This document shows, one piece after another, positions 41,782-42,043 of a stretch of DNA of 42,043 bases. The stretch spans positions 1 to 42,043 of the forward strand of contig JAQWGQ010000020.1 of NCBI GenBank assembly GCA_029238125.1. The letters are read 5' to 3'. Both the position numbers and the translations under genes were made by a program. Positions within the stretch are counted from its first letter, which is position 1. Each line of letters opens with the position of its first letter. Source of the stretch: Flavobacteriaceae bacterium. Its GTDB lineage: Bacteria; Bacteroidota; Bacteroidia; Flavobacteriales; Flavobacteriaceae. The notes below the pieces were generated by a model. It did not search any database and had not been told where the DNA came from. It was given only the letters and a program-made list of their open reading frames with translations.

Positions 41782-41912
41782 CGTATTACCCAATACGATC
41801 TTTGACATGAGATGATTTTCGGCCTTTGTCTGCCAAAAGTCATTTCCCAGATGCACATAAACCCTGTGCAAATTTATTGTTTAATCCCTCCCTCGAATGC
41901 ATAATTCGGAGG
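41782..41912 (+). promoter_or_regulatory. Structured leader upstream of rng
   Basis: The 155-nt gap before rng holds several inverted repeats. They are CGTATT/AATACG (41782-41797), an imperfect stem around 41813-41838 (GGC/GCC flanked by TTTT/AAAA), TGCACA/TGTGCA (41852-41870), and CCTCGAAT paired with ATTCgGAGG (41891-41912). The last one covers the purine-rich GGAGGA ahead of the rng ATG. I see no good TAnnTTTG box here, so the region is probably transcribed from upstream. Confidence 0.45.
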
Positions 41913-41927
41913 AACTAAATCATCATT

Positions 41928-42043
41928 ATGAGTAAAGAACTAATCATTCGTTCAAAATCCTCATCTGTAGATTTTGCCTTGCTTAAGGACGGGAAATTGA
42001 TCGAATATCAAAAGGAAGTTGGCACGAATAAGTTTCACGTTGG
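41928..42043 (+). CDS. rng: Ribonuclease G/E family protein (5' end only)
   Basis: Thirty-eight codons are present, starting MSKELIIRSKSSSVDFALLK and continuing LIEYQKEVGTNKFHV, the start of the Bacteroidota RNase E/G protein (about 510-520 residues in full). The enzyme is a 5'-end-sensing endoribonuclease for rRNA processing and mRNA decay. A GGAGGA lies 15 nt upstream, farther than a normal Shine-Dalgarno distance. The rest lies outside the window, so the call rests on the N-terminus and on its usual place after mutY, HU and the small basic protein. Confidence 0.88.
   Translation, partial: MSKELIIRSKSSSVDFALLKDGKLIEYQKEVGTNKFHV

Noticed and set aside
1-42043. CRISPR arrays, insertion sequences, prophage, tRNA or rRNA genes
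   Set aside because: I found no regularly spaced repeats, transposase or integrase motifs, flanking inverted repeats, or cloverleaf-like sequences.

Overview
The window is chromosomal DNA of a member of the Bacteroidota, almost certainly family Flavobacteriaceae. The evidence is the block gldD-gldE-ssb-mutY-HU-rng, the ftsX-DUF3098-uppP-truB run, families largely restricted to the phylum (2TM domain, DUF3127, DUF4301), a bL21 with a Lys/Ala-rich tail, and repeated promoter -7 boxes of the Bacteroidota type TAnnTTTG, with few Shine-Dalgarno sequences. Base composition is moderately A+T rich. I see no phage, transposon, CRISPR array, tRNA or rRNA. It reads as a dense housekeeping region in short operons with many 4-bp ATGA overlaps.

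Layout. 1-9.2 kb: pyruvate dehydrogenase E1 beta (partial) diverges from etfB-etfA, followed by a bifunctional-nuclease/UVR protein, a nucleoside transporter, thyA, a membrane-anchored DHFR fusion and fabD; a nitroreductase and a sugar aminotransferase lie on the other strand. 9.2-12.9 kb: Kdo transferase waaA, an Lrp/AsnC regulator, a YugP-type zinc peptidase, an A+T-rich DUF4760-like gene broken by a frameshift, and a SemiSWEET sugar transporter coupled to leuS. 15.7-22.6 kb: ftsX-DUF3098-uppP-truB-tag, aat, DUF3127, an orphan histidine kinase, a HIT protein, greA, and a lipoprotein resembling a Rieske protein without its histidine ligands.

22.5-28.4 kb (minus strand) is the most distinctive part. 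An operon runs PPTase, thiamine-binding protein, PnuC/PnuT-type transporter, NadR-kinase-like ATPase and DUF4301. It is followed by a clear TPP riboswitch with its own promoter, which controls a TonB-dependent receptor. Together they look like a thiamine uptake and trapping system. DUF4301 carries motifs of the UDP-sugar pyrophosphorylase fold and is the part without an obvious role.

28.4-42 kb: ahcY, a secreted S9 peptidase, rplU-rpmA, a secreted M16 peptidase pair (one active, one lacking the metal site), an EamA permease, a heavy-metal-binding lipoprotein, the gliding genes gldD and gldE with ssb and mutY, then HU, a 30-residue very basic ribosomal-type protein, and the start of RNase G behind a structured leader. 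No stretch longer than 300 bases is without a gene.
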